Shown in pieces: positions 1 to 6,247 of a stretch of DNA of 13,939 nt. The stretch comes from Flemingiibacterium sp045578725 (lineage in GTDB: Bacteria; Bacillota; Clostridia; Oscillospirales; CAG-272). The position numbers and the translations under genes are program-made. The stretch covers positions 1 to 13,939 of the forward strand of contig JAZNKS010000007.1 in assembly GCA_045578725.1 (NCBI GenBank), in the 5' to 3' direction. The stretch's first letter is position 1. Each line of letters begins with the position of its first letter. The notes beneath the pieces are model-generated. The model saw nothing but the letters and a program-made list of their open reading frames with translations. It made no database searches and was not told the DNA's origin.

Positions 1-171
1 ATTTACTGGAACATCCCCCGTAAGGCTTGATTGCAAAAAAACGACGTCGGCGCATTTTCGTGCGCAATCGCCTTCTCTTTTTGCGGCAGCGGATTTTCGT
101 TTATTTTTTGAAAAAGGCCTTGCCGCAGACAATGGTGAGCCATTCGCGGCTCAGACGGAAGATATGACAAT
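1..171. other. Non-coding left edge
   Basis: I see no credible gene in this stretch. It holds the left copy of an ~80-bp repeat (45-124), a small perfect palindrome CGACGTCG at 42-49, and a 6-bp hairpin TGAGCC/GGCTCA (136-141 with 148-153). That hairpin lies just beyond the stop of the minus-strand AraC gene. Read leftward it is not followed directly by a T-run, so it is at best a weak terminator. The gene to the left of the window, if any, is not visible. Confidence 0.6.
45..124 (+). repeat. Direct repeat, left copy (~80 bp)
   Basis: Positions 85-124 (40 nt, GGCAGCGGATTTTCG... to ...AGGCCTTGCC) are identical to 4028-4067. The similarity continues upstream with scattered mismatches: a GCGCA-TTTTCG-TGCGC hairpin, CGCC and a T-rich run match the terminator at 3986-4022. 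In the right copy this block is a terminator plus the DNA directly upstream of the ychF -35 box. Here no -10 box follows, so it is not an obvious promoter. The two copies bracket the AraC/GH28-like/solute-binding module. Confidence 0.85.
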
Positions 172-1122
172 TCATGACGGATTCTCCTTTTTGGGTGTTT
201 GGGGGGACGGGGGGATGCCCATGCCGGACATCCGGATATACTGCTGTGGCTGAATCCCGTATTTTTCGCGGAACAACCGGGAGAAATAGTGCGGGGAAGA
301 AAAGCCCAGATAATAGGCGATTTCCGAAATGTTCATGGCGGAATGGCAGAGAAGCTCCGGTGCGTGTGACAGCTTCCGGTCATGGATATACTTTGTGACG
401 GTGGTGCCGATATGGCTTCGGAACAGGCGGCTGATATGCTGTTTTGACAGACCGAAGGTATCGGAAAGAACGGTCAGCGTCAGCTTTTTTGTATCGTTTT
501 CGTGAATGTAATGAAGCAGCTTTGACAGAACAAGCGGATATTCGCCTGCCGGTACAAAGTCTCTGACGGCGATTTCCGAAACAGAAGTCACGATCCGGCT
601 GAAAATCAGATCGCACCGGAGCATCCGGTTCACATCGGTTTTCCGCTTTTCAATATCGCATTCAGCCAGCATGACATTCAGCTCATTCATAATGGTGGAA
701 ACATCGGTTACCTGTGACAGATAGATCTGATCCATTACGGCTTGCGGATGCCGGAAACGGCTGATTTTTGCCGCTTCGGCGGCGGAATGCGTTACCTGCT
801 GCTCCGCCGACCGTAGATTTTTTCGCACGGTATCCTCATCGATTTCGATCACGGAATTGTAGAAATGGAAAAAGTAATATTCGCAGTCGCGCTGGCAGTT
901 ACCCCGGTAAGCGACACCGGCGGGGATCAGCACGGCTTCCCCGCTGTGTACATCAACAGTCCGATTCTGACATTCGAAATGAAAACTGCATTCGCCATGC
1001 AGAACAAAAACCAGGTTGTTCCACTCGTGAAGATCCCGTGGGCTTATCCATCGTCCGCCGAGCTGGCGGAACCGACCAAAGCAGTCAGTATGGATCATCG
1101 GGGCAAATCCGATGCGGTACAT
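172..1122 (-). CDS. AraC-family transcriptional regulator (cupin sensor, C-terminal double HTH)
   Basis: Predicted sugar-responsive transcription factor of 316 residues. Residues ~35-90 form a cupin-like N-terminal sensor (FVLHGECSFHF, then SGEAVLIPAGV). Residues ~200-300 form the AraC/XylS DNA-binding domain: helix-turn-helix 1 around 215-236 (LTVLSDTFGLSKQHISRLFR) and helix-turn-helix 2 around 263-285 (NISEIAYYLGFSSPHYFSRLF), followed by the usual YGIQPQQYIR. The reading frame opens at a GTG (1134), but the AAGAGG ribosome site lies only two bases before the next ATG. The ATG at 1122, 11 bases from that site, is the better start. The gene is divergent from the GH28-like/solute-binding operon, which it probably controls. 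Some stretches are more AT-rich than neighbouring genes (481-540 is 23/60 GC). The inducer is unknown. Confidence 0.9.
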   Translation of the reverse strand: MYRIGFAPMIHTDCFGRFRQLGGRWISPRDLHEWNNLVFVLHGECSFHFECQNRTVDVHSGEAVLIPAGVAYRGNCQRDCEYYFFHFYNSVIEIDEDTVRKNLRSAEQQVTHSAAEAAKISRFRHPQAVMDQIYLSQVTDVSTIMNELNVMLAECDIEKRKTDVNRMLRCDLIFSRIVTSVSEIAVRDFVPAGEYPLVLSKLLHYIHENDTKKLTLTVLSDTFGLSKQHISRLFRSHIGTTVTKYIHDRKLSHAPELLCHSAMNISEIAYYLGFSSPHYFSRLFREKYGIQPQQYIRMSGMGIPPSPQTPKKENPS

Positions 1123-1148
1123 CAATATCATCACCTCTTCGCATCACC

Positions 1149-1177
1149 ATTATAACACAGCTTCGGCCGAAAATCAA
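1149..1177 (-). promoter_or_regulatory. Promoter of the first araC-type gene
   Basis: Read on the minus strand: -35 TTGATT (1172-1177), 17-bp spacer, -10 TATAAT (1149-1154), giving a transcript start near 1142 and a leader of about 20 nt. The spacer contains most of a perfect 10-bp palindrome TTCGGCCGAA (1162-1171), a possible operator. Confidence 0.75.
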
Positions 1178-1182
1178 GGCGA

Positions 1183-1232
1183 TGTTCATATCGTGCCGGA
1201 ATTGCAGTATTTTGTTCCATTCGCGGCAATTG
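1183..1232 (+). promoter_or_regulatory. Candidate AraC-type operator, imperfect direct repeat
   Basis: TGTTCATATCG...CGGAATTG (1183-1204) is repeated imperfectly as TGTTCCATTCG-CGGCAATTG (1213-1232), 30 bp apart, about three helical turns. The second copy touches the -35 of the GH28-like operon (1230-1235), where AraC-family activators commonly bind. Assignment to the adjacent regulator is inference. Confidence 0.4.
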
Positions 1233-1258
1233 ACTCGGTCGGTTCGGTGAGCTATAAT
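1230..1258 (+). promoter_or_regulatory. Promoter of the GH28-like/solute-binding operon
   Basis: -35 TTGACT (1230-1235), exactly 17 bp, -10 TATAAT (1253-1258). A transcript start near 1265 precludes the ATG at 1257 as the translation start and supports the ATG at 1299. The spacer carries three CGGT tetranucleotides. Confidence 0.8.
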
Positions 1259-1298
1259 GGAAATACAGCAAAAAATCCACCGAAAAGAGGTTGTGTTT

Positions 1299-2492
1299 AT
1301 GAGAGAATTTCCGATTGAATCCTGTACGGGAAAAATGACCGGGATCCTTCAGGCAGCTATCGATGCCTGCCACGAGGCGGGCGGCGGACGGGTTGTGCTC
1401 ACGGGCGGCACCTATGTCAGCGGTACCCTGTTTCTGCGCTCGCACGTCTGCCTGCAGATTGAAGCGGGCGCTATCCTTCAGATGTCGGATGACATCCGGG
1501 ATTTTCCCGATTTTCCCTGCGAGTGGGATGTGAAAAAAGCGCCGCGCTTCAGCCCGCGCTGCCTGCTCTATATCGGGAACTGCGAAAATGCCGCTGTATG
1601 CGGGCAGGGCACCATCGACTGCCGGGGGGATGCGTACTGCGAGGTCAATCCGGACGCCGCCCCCTCCGACAGCGATCCCTTCCTTGTAAAGCGCATGAAG
1701 CGAAAGCTGCCGTATGAGGAATCGGTCGGGCGGATGCTGTTTGTTATGAAGAGCCGGAATATCACGCTGCGCGATTTCACGCTGACCGGGATGGCCGGCG
1801 GCTGGGGCATCTGGATCAATGGATCGGAAAATGTGAATGTCCGCGATCTGAAAATTCATTGCTGTCCCGATTATCCCAATTCGGACGGAATCCACATCAA
1901 CTGCTCAAGGGATGTGTTTGTCACGGACTGTGCTATCCATACGGGAGATGATGCGATTGTCATCCGGGCCAATACCGATACGCTGGGGGCGGACATCCCG
2001 TGCGAGAATATTCTTATCCGGGGCTGTACGCTCAGCTCTCACTGTCAGGCGATCCGGATCGGCTGGATCGGAGATGGGGAAACACGGAACTGTCTGTTTT
2101 CTGATCTTGTGATTACGGATTCCCGCGATGCTATTACAGTGGAATTACCCGGCATAACGAAGCCCATGCCCGATAGCGGCGGAAATATCACACGGATTCA
2201 CGGGCTTTCGTTTTCTGGTATCGTGATCGACCGGACCTGCCGCCATCCGGTGAAAATGGTGATCGGAGATACGCCGCTGGTGCGGTGTGAAGCGATACGG
2301 GATATCCACTTTTGCCGGATCCATTCCAATACCGGAGGCTTTCCTCTTCTTTGCGGCCGGAAGGATTCATGGCTGGAGGATATCTCCTTCACCGACTGCC
2401 GCTTTTCAATCGACGGAACCAATAAAGCGGAGTTCCGTCCGCGCTTTGTCCGGAATCTGAAGACGGACTGCGTCTGGAATATCCGCGGATAA
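1299..2492 (+). CDS. GH28-like right-handed parallel beta-helix protein (polygalacturonase-like), leaderless
   Basis: A 397-residue protein of the pectin-lyase-fold superfamily, related to GH28 polygalacturonases. It opens with a GILQAAIDACHEAGGGRVVLTGGTY segment (residues ~15-39), the usual N-terminal beta-helix entry, followed by beta-helix rungs rich in N, D and I. GH28-type acidic motifs are present: NSDGIHI (194-200) and TGDDAIVI (215-222). The third motif, G-H-G-x-x-I-G in classical enzymes, reads CQAIRIG (249-255), so the conserved His is replaced by Gln. No signal peptide is seen, implying a cytoplasmic enzyme acting on imported oligosaccharides. The start at 1299 follows AAAAGAGG by 8 bases; an in-frame ATG at 1257 lies inside the promoter. 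The solute-binding lipoprotein begins 21 bp downstream. Exact substrate is unknown; family confidence is high, activity uncertain. Confidence 0.85.
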   Translation: MREFPIESCTGKMTGILQAAIDACHEAGGGRVVLTGGTYVSGTLFLRSHVCLQIEAGAILQMSDDIRDFPDFPCEWDVKKAPRFSPRCLLYIGNCENAAVCGQGTIDCRGDAYCEVNPDAAPSDSDPFLVKRMKRKLPYEESVGRMLFVMKSRNITLRDFTLTGMAGGWGIWINGSENVNVRDLKIHCCPDYPNSDGIHINCSRDVFVTDCAIHTGDDAIVIRANTDTLGADIPCENILIRGCTLSSHCQAIRIGWIGDGETRNCLFSDLVITDSRDAITVELPGITKPMPDSGGNITRIHGLSFSGIVIDRTCRHPVKMVIGDTPLVRCEAIRDIHFCRIHSNTGGFPLLCGRKDSWLEDISFTDCRFSIDGTNKAEFRPRFVRNLKTDCVWNIRG

Positions 2493-2513
2493 ACAATAAC
2501 GGAGGTAACTATT

Positions 2514-3980
2514 ATGAAAAATCGCAAACCTGTCGCGCTGATCCTGCTTGCCGCCATGGCATCCGGTTGTCTGTATGCCTGCGGATCCACCGAAACACCG
2601 GACACAACGGATCCGCAGTCTTCATCCTTCGGCACGGTCGAAACCGAGCCGGAAGAAACCGGACTGGAAGGGATCATCACGCCTGAGCTGAAAAAGGAAC
2701 TGGGACTTGAAGGTTATGAGGTTGATATCCTGCTCCGCTCCGGAAACATCTGGTCGAATCACGATCTGTATGCGGAAGGAATGACCGGAGATGTGCTCAA
2801 TGATGCGATCTACAAAAAGAATCTGCATCTGGAGGAAACCTACGGCTTTACAATCAAGGTGCATTACAGCGCCAATGACGAATGTGTGGAGCTTGGCACA
2901 TCGATCGCGGCGCAGGAGGATGCTTACGATCTCGCATTCCCGCGTTCCACGATTGCGGCTGCCTATGCCCAGGAGGGGTACCTTGCCGATCTGAACAGCC
3001 TGGCATATCTGGATCTGGATACGTCGGTATGGAGCAAGATGTTCAATGACAATCTGTCACTCTACGGCAAATGCTTCCTTGCCGCCGGCGATATCTCCAT
3101 CAACTCCTTTGAGTCGGTCAACGGTCTTTATTACAATTACGATCTGGCCGAAAAGTATCAGCTGGCCGATCCGTTTGCGATGGTGGAGAACGGTACCTGG
3201 ACGCTGGATCGGCTGAATGAGATGGCCACAGCGGTCGCAGACGATTTGAACGGTGACTCAGTGCGGGATATCAAGAATGACCAGTACGGTCTGGCATCTA
3301 ATCTGGTTGGACTCTCGCTGTATTACGGAGCCGGTGAGCAGATTGCCGTCAAGGACGGGGAGGAAAACATCGTTCTGCAGATCGGCAAAGAGCGCTCGGT
3401 CAACGTATATGATAAAATCCTTTCCTTGATCTCCGACGGCAATGTTTTCAACACCTGTGCCGATGCGGATGTCCAGCCCTCCTTTGCGGAAGGCCGCGTG
3501 CTCTTCTCTCCGCGCGTGATTTATAACCTTGTATCCATGCGGGATGTAGACCTCAACTTCGGTGTGCTCCCTCTGGCGAAATACGATGAGAAGCAGGAAA
3601 ATTATGTAACCTATTCGACGGCATGGTGCATCAGCCCCGTTACGGTGCCGATCACGGTGGAAAAGCCGGATACGGTCGGCTTTATCGTACAGGCGATGGC
3701 GGAGGCTTCGAGTGAATTTGTCCGCCCGGCCTATTACGAAATCTGTCTGGAGGGCAAGTACGTCCGGGATGATAAGTCGGCGGCTTCCCTTGACATCCTG
3801 TTCTCAAACTTCGTCGTGGATGTGGCGGATCTTTACGGATGGAACAATCTTCGCGGCGATATCAAGGGCGCGATGGGCGCGGCGGATAAGGATATCATGT
3901 CGCTGGTTGCCTCCCATCGGGAAGCGGTGGAAGCCGGAATCGAGGCGACGCTGGCAAATTACAGCGGGGAAGACAAATAA
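2514..3980 (+). CDS. Extracellular solute-binding lipoprotein (ABC sugar uptake)
   Basis: A 488-residue lipoprotein expected to capture sugars or oligosaccharides for an ABC importer. The N-terminus is a basic start and a hydrophobic segment (MKNRKPVALILLAAMASG) with two possible lipidation cysteines, Cys19 (ASGC) and Cys23 (LYAC), then a Thr/Pro/Ser/Glu-rich linker to about residue 50. The body has family-1-type solute-binding features: EETYGFTIKVHY near 107-118 and GTWTLDRLNEMA near 227-238. A Ca-binding-like acidic loop DLNGDSVRDIKND (244-256) follows. A GGAGGT ribosome site lies 6-7 bases before the ATG. It is co-transcribed with the GH28-like gene. It is a clear paralogue of the lipoprotein at 6248. 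No permease or ATPase gene is adjacent, so its transporter must lie elsewhere or be shared. Confidence 0.88.
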   Translation: MKNRKPVALILLAAMASGCLYACGSTETPDTTDPQSSSFGTVETEPEETGLEGIITPELKKELGLEGYEVDILLRSGNIWSNHDLYAEGMTGDVLNDAIYKKNLHLEETYGFTIKVHYSANDECVELGTSIAAQEDAYDLAFPRSTIAAAYAQEGYLADLNSLAYLDLDTSVWSKMFNDNLSLYGKCFLAAGDISINSFESVNGLYYNYDLAEKYQLADPFAMVENGTWTLDRLNEMATAVADDLNGDSVRDIKNDQYGLASNLVGLSLYYGAGEQIAVKDGEENIVLQIGKERSVNVYDKILSLISDGNVFNTCADADVQPSFAEGRVLFSPRVIYNLVSMRDVDLNFGVLPLAKYDEKQENYVTYSTAWCISPVTVPITVEKPDTVGFIVQAMAEASSEFVRPAYYEICLEGKYVRDDKSAASLDILFSNFVVDVADLYGWNNLRGDIKGAMGAADKDIMSLVASHREAVEAGIEATLANYSGEDK

Positions 3981-3985
3981 ACAAA

Positions 3986-4022
3986 GGACGTTTGCGCACT
4001 TTCGTGCGCAGACGCCTTTTTT
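3986..4022 (+). terminator. Rho-independent terminator of the first operon
   Basis: The stem GGACGTTTGCGCAC pairs with GTGCGCAGACGCC around a TTTC loop, with one bulged A and one G-U pair, then six T (4017-4022). It begins 5 bases after the lipoprotein stop codon and is part of the right copy of the ~80-bp repeat. Confidence 0.9.
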
Positions 4023-4067
4023 ATGGGGGCAGCGGATTTTCGTTTATTTTTTGAAAAAGGCCTTGCC
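3989..4067 (+). repeat. Direct repeat, right copy (~80 bp)
   Basis: Right partner of the repeat at 45-124, with 40 identical bases at 4028-4067 and a similar hairpin region before them. The last five bases (TTGCC, 4063-4067) are the start of the ychF -35 box, so similarity stops inside the promoter. The two copies lie 3.9 kb apart in the same orientation. Confidence 0.85.
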
Positions 4068-4091
4068 AATACCGGCGGTTTATGCTATAAT
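4063..4091 (+). promoter_or_regulatory. Promoter of ychF
   Basis: -35 TTGCCA (4063-4068), 17-bp spacer, -10 TATAAT (4086-4091) preceded by TGC, giving an extended -10. The upstream 20 bp (TTTATTTTTTGAAAAA) is AT-rich and may act as an UP element. The leader to the ATG is about 70 nt with no obvious structured element. Confidence 0.8.
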
Positions 4092-4169
4092 TATAATGTA
4101 TGGGTATGCCCGTTTGCTTTTGGCGGGATGCCGCTTTGTACAGGATCAATCAAAGGAGAATACATATAT

Positions 4170-5264
4170 ATGAAACTTGGTATCGTGGGCCTGCCGAATG
4201 TCGGCAAATCGACCCTCTTCAATGCTATCACCAACGCCGGTGCGGAATCGGCCAACTATCCCTTCTGCACCATCGACCCGAATGTGGGTGTGGTCGCTGT
4301 TCCGGACAGCCGTCTGGATGTGCTGGCCGAAATGTACAATCCCGAAAAGTATACCCCTGCGGTCATCGAATTTGTTGACATCGCCGGTCTCGTCAAGGGT
4401 GCATCCAAGGGCGAGGGTCTGGGAAACAAGTTCCTGTCCCACATCCGCGAGTGCGATGCGATCATCCATGTTGTCCGCTGTTTCGAGGATTCCAATATCA
4501 TTCACGTTGACGGCAGCATCGACCCCATGCGCGATCTGGAAACGATCAACATGGAGCTGATTTTCGCCGATATGGAAACGCTGGACCGGAGAATCGACCG
4601 GGTGAAGAAGGCCATGAAGGGCGACAAATCGCTTGGTGAGGAGCTGGCTCTGCTGGAGCGGGTTGCGGCAGGTCTTGCCGACGGAAAAAATGCCAGAAGC
4701 CTGGATTATTCCGAGGACGAGCTGGTCATCATGAATGACTGCCAGCTGCTCTCGATGAAGCCGGTCATCTACGCGGCCAATATTTCCGAGGATGAAATCG
4801 GAAGCGATCTTTCGGACAACGCCGGCTATCAGAAGCTGGCGGCCTTCGCGGCCGAGGAAAAATCGCAGATCATGCCGATCTGCGCCGGCATCGAGGCCGA
4901 GATTGCCCAGCTGGAGGGTGATGAGCGGGCCGAGTTTCTGTCGGATCTCGGCATTGCCGAGAGCGGTCTTGACCGTCTGATCAAGGCAAGCTACACCCTG
5001 CTCGGTCTGATTTCCTATCTGACCGCAGGTCCCAAGGAGGTCCGTGCCTGGACGATCGAAAAGGGCACCAAGGCTCCGCAGGCGGCCGGCAAGATTCACT
5101 CGGATTTCGAGCGCGGCTTTATCCGGGCCGAGGTCATCGGCTTCGATGAGCTGATTGCGTGCGGCACCATGAATGCTGCCAAGGAAAAGGGCCTGATCCG
5201 CTCGGAGGGAAAGGAATATGTCATCCGCGACGGCGATATCGTGCTCTTCCGCTTCAACGTCTGA
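4170..5264 (+). CDS. ychF: Redox-regulated ATPase YchF (Obg-family P-loop NTPase)
   Basis: A 364-residue protein matching the normal YchF length (about 363-367). The P-loop is GLPNVGKST at 7-15 and switch II is DIAGLVKGASKGEGLGNKF at 70-88. The base-recognition motif is NISE (204-207) instead of the GTPase NKxD, the hallmark giving YchF its ATP preference. A coiled-coil-like helical insertion follows switch II (about 125-175), and residues ~281-364 form the TGS-type C-terminal domain. YchF is a ribosome-associated ATPase linked to translation and oxidative-stress responses. The frame is open from 4023, but the ATG at 4170 has an ideal AAAGGAGAA site 10 bases upstream and gives the canonical MKLGIVGLPNVGKS start. 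A metallo-hydrolase follows at a 45-bp gap and is probably co-transcribed. Confidence 0.98.
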   Translation: MKLGIVGLPNVGKSTLFNAITNAGAESANYPFCTIDPNVGVVAVPDSRLDVLAEMYNPEKYTPAVIEFVDIAGLVKGASKGEGLGNKFLSHIRECDAIIHVVRCFEDSNIIHVDGSIDPMRDLETINMELIFADMETLDRRIDRVKKAMKGDKSLGEELALLERVAAGLADGKNARSLDYSEDELVIMNDCQLLSMKPVIYAANISEDEIGSDLSDNAGYQKLAAFAAEEKSQIMPICAGIEAEIAQLEGDERAEFLSDLGIAESGLDRLIKASYTLLGLISYLTAGPKEVRAWTIEKGTKAPQAAGKIHSDFERGFIRAEVIGFDELIACGTMNAAKEKGLIRSEGKEYVIRDGDIVLFRFNV

Positions 5265-5309
5265 TTGTAAAGAGAACATCTTTATTGGATGGATAAAAGG
5301 GACGGACGG

Positions 5310-6050
5310 ATGAAACTGATTTTTCTCGGAGCCGGACGGGACGGAATCCCCGCACCGGACTGCCACAGCTGTGCCGCGTTTTTAGAATGCGGGGGTGGCT
5401 ATTATCTGATTGATGCCGGCGCACCGGTGATTGACCTGATGATCCGGCAGGGCCTTTCGATCGAGAAGCTGCGCGGTATATTTACCACGCATATGCACGG
5501 CGACCACACCTTCGGGCTTCCGGCGCTCTGCAGCGTCGCCAGCTGGCGTTATACCGATTGCCGGTTTGATGTCTTCCTTACCGAGGCGCGCGGAGCAGCG
5601 GCGCTGAAGGAAATGGTTCTGGCAATGGACAAGTGCTTCAGCGAGGACCGGATCCGGCTTCTTACAGCCGCGCCGGGCGTAATTTATACCGATGATTCGG
5701 TCACGGTGACGGCGATTGAGACCGCGCATTGCCAGCCGTATCCCTCCTTTGCCTACATGGTGGAGGGAGAGGGAAAGCGGGTCTTCTTCAGCGGCGATTT
5801 ACACCGGCCGGACGCCTGCGATTTCCCCGAACTGTTCCGGACGCTTCCGTCCGATCTGATCGTCTGCGAGATGGCACATATCACGCATGAGATCCTGCTT
5901 CCGATGCTCGGCGGATGCCCGGCGAAAATGGTTGTATTCAACCATATCAGCTGGGATTACGAAACCAAAATGGCGGCTATCCGGGATGCGCAGGGAAAAT
6001 ACCCGATGCCGATTCTGCCGGCCCGTGACGGCGATGTTATTGAAATCTGA
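5310..6050 (+). CDS. Metallo-beta-lactamase-fold hydrolase, RNase Z-like
   Basis: A compact 246-residue metal-dependent hydrolase. The metal-binding set is complete: HMHGDH at 61-66 (HxHxDH), His140 (ETAH), Asp163 (SGDLH) and His212 (FNHIS). This arrangement is that of RNase Z/ElaC and related phosphodiesterases. It is shorter than typical tRNase Z (about 300 residues) and I see no long exosite insertion, so a tRNA 3'-processing role is not assured; a generic phosphodiesterase or cyclic-nucleotide hydrolase is equally possible. The start is ambiguous: an ATG at 5289 adds seven residues, but the ATG at 5310 follows a G-rich GGGACGGACGG stretch and gives the family-typical MKLIFLGAG. It probably shares the ychF transcript and ends at the terminator at 6060. 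Confidence 0.85.
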   Translation: MKLIFLGAGRDGIPAPDCHSCAAFLECGGGYYLIDAGAPVIDLMIRQGLSIEKLRGIFTTHMHGDHTFGLPALCSVASWRYTDCRFDVFLTEARGAAALKEMVLAMDKCFSEDRIRLLTAAPGVIYTDDSVTVTAIETAHCQPYPSFAYMVEGEGKRVFFSGDLHRPDACDFPELFRTLPSDLIVCEMAHITHEILLPMLGGCPAKMVVFNHISWDYETKMAAIRDAQGKYPMPILPARDGDVIEI

Positions 6051-6059
6051 CATACGGAA

Positions 6060-6102
6060 AAAGAATGCAGAGGCGAGAGGATCGCTTCTGCATTCTTTGT
6101 TT
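6060..6102 (+). terminator. Terminator after the MBL-fold gene
   Basis: The 16-bp stem AAAGAATGCAGAGGCG (6060-6075) pairs with CGCTTCTGCATTCTTT (6083-6098) with one G-U pair and a 7-nt loop, followed by GTTTGTT. It begins 9 bases after the stop codon. Confidence 0.85.
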
Positions 6103-6114
6103 GTTCCGGGATGT

Positions 6115-6182
6115 TATCGCGGATTCCGTCCGATACCGGCACAAAAACATTGCTGTGAATGTTTTCGTGAAATCCGCGGATA
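6115..6182. promoter_or_regulatory. Nested inverted repeats upstream of the second solute-binding gene
   Basis: Inner inverted repeat: CACAAAAACATT (6140-6151) and AATGTTTTCGTG (6158-6169), 11 of 12 complementary around GCTGTG. Outer pair: TATCGCGGATT (6115-6125) and AATCCGCGGATA (6171-6182), complementary apart from one inserted base. GATACCG also occurs twice directly (6132-6138, 6179-6185). The inner element ends 17 bp before the -35, suggesting an operator. Confidence 0.5.
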
Positions 6183-6186
6183 CCGC

Positions 6187-6215
6187 TTGACATTGCCGCA
6201 CGGATTTGATATTCT
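6187..6215 (+). promoter_or_regulatory. Promoter of the second solute-binding gene
   Basis: -35 TTGACA (6187-6192, consensus), 17-bp spacer, -10 TATTCT (6210-6215). Start expected near 6222, leaving a leader of about 26 nt. Confidence 0.75.
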
Positions 6216-6247
6216 TTAAGTGTAAATCTCAATAAAGGAGTCCTATC

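Noticed and set aside
1257..1298. Upstream in-frame ATG start for the first GH28-like protein
   Set aside because: The ATG overlaps the -10 box of the promoter and has no ribosome site; the ATG at 1299 has AAAAGAGG at proper spacing.
1..4067. The ~80-bp repeat as terminal repeats of an insertion sequence
   Set aside because: The copies are direct, not inverted, no transposase lies between them, and the right copy is part of a working terminator and promoter.
4023..4169. N-terminal extension of ychF
   Set aside because: It starts inside the terminator/repeat, ahead of the ychF promoter, and would add 49 residues absent from the family; the ATG at 4170 is canonical.
4092..4169. Riboswitch or structured leader in the ychF 5' region
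   Set aside because: Only short 4-bp GC pairings are visible; nothing resembles a known riboswitch core.
4146..5366. Minus-strand reading frame (406 codons) opposite ychF
   Set aside because: ychF is unmistakable on the other strand; the antisense frame has no start signal or domain.
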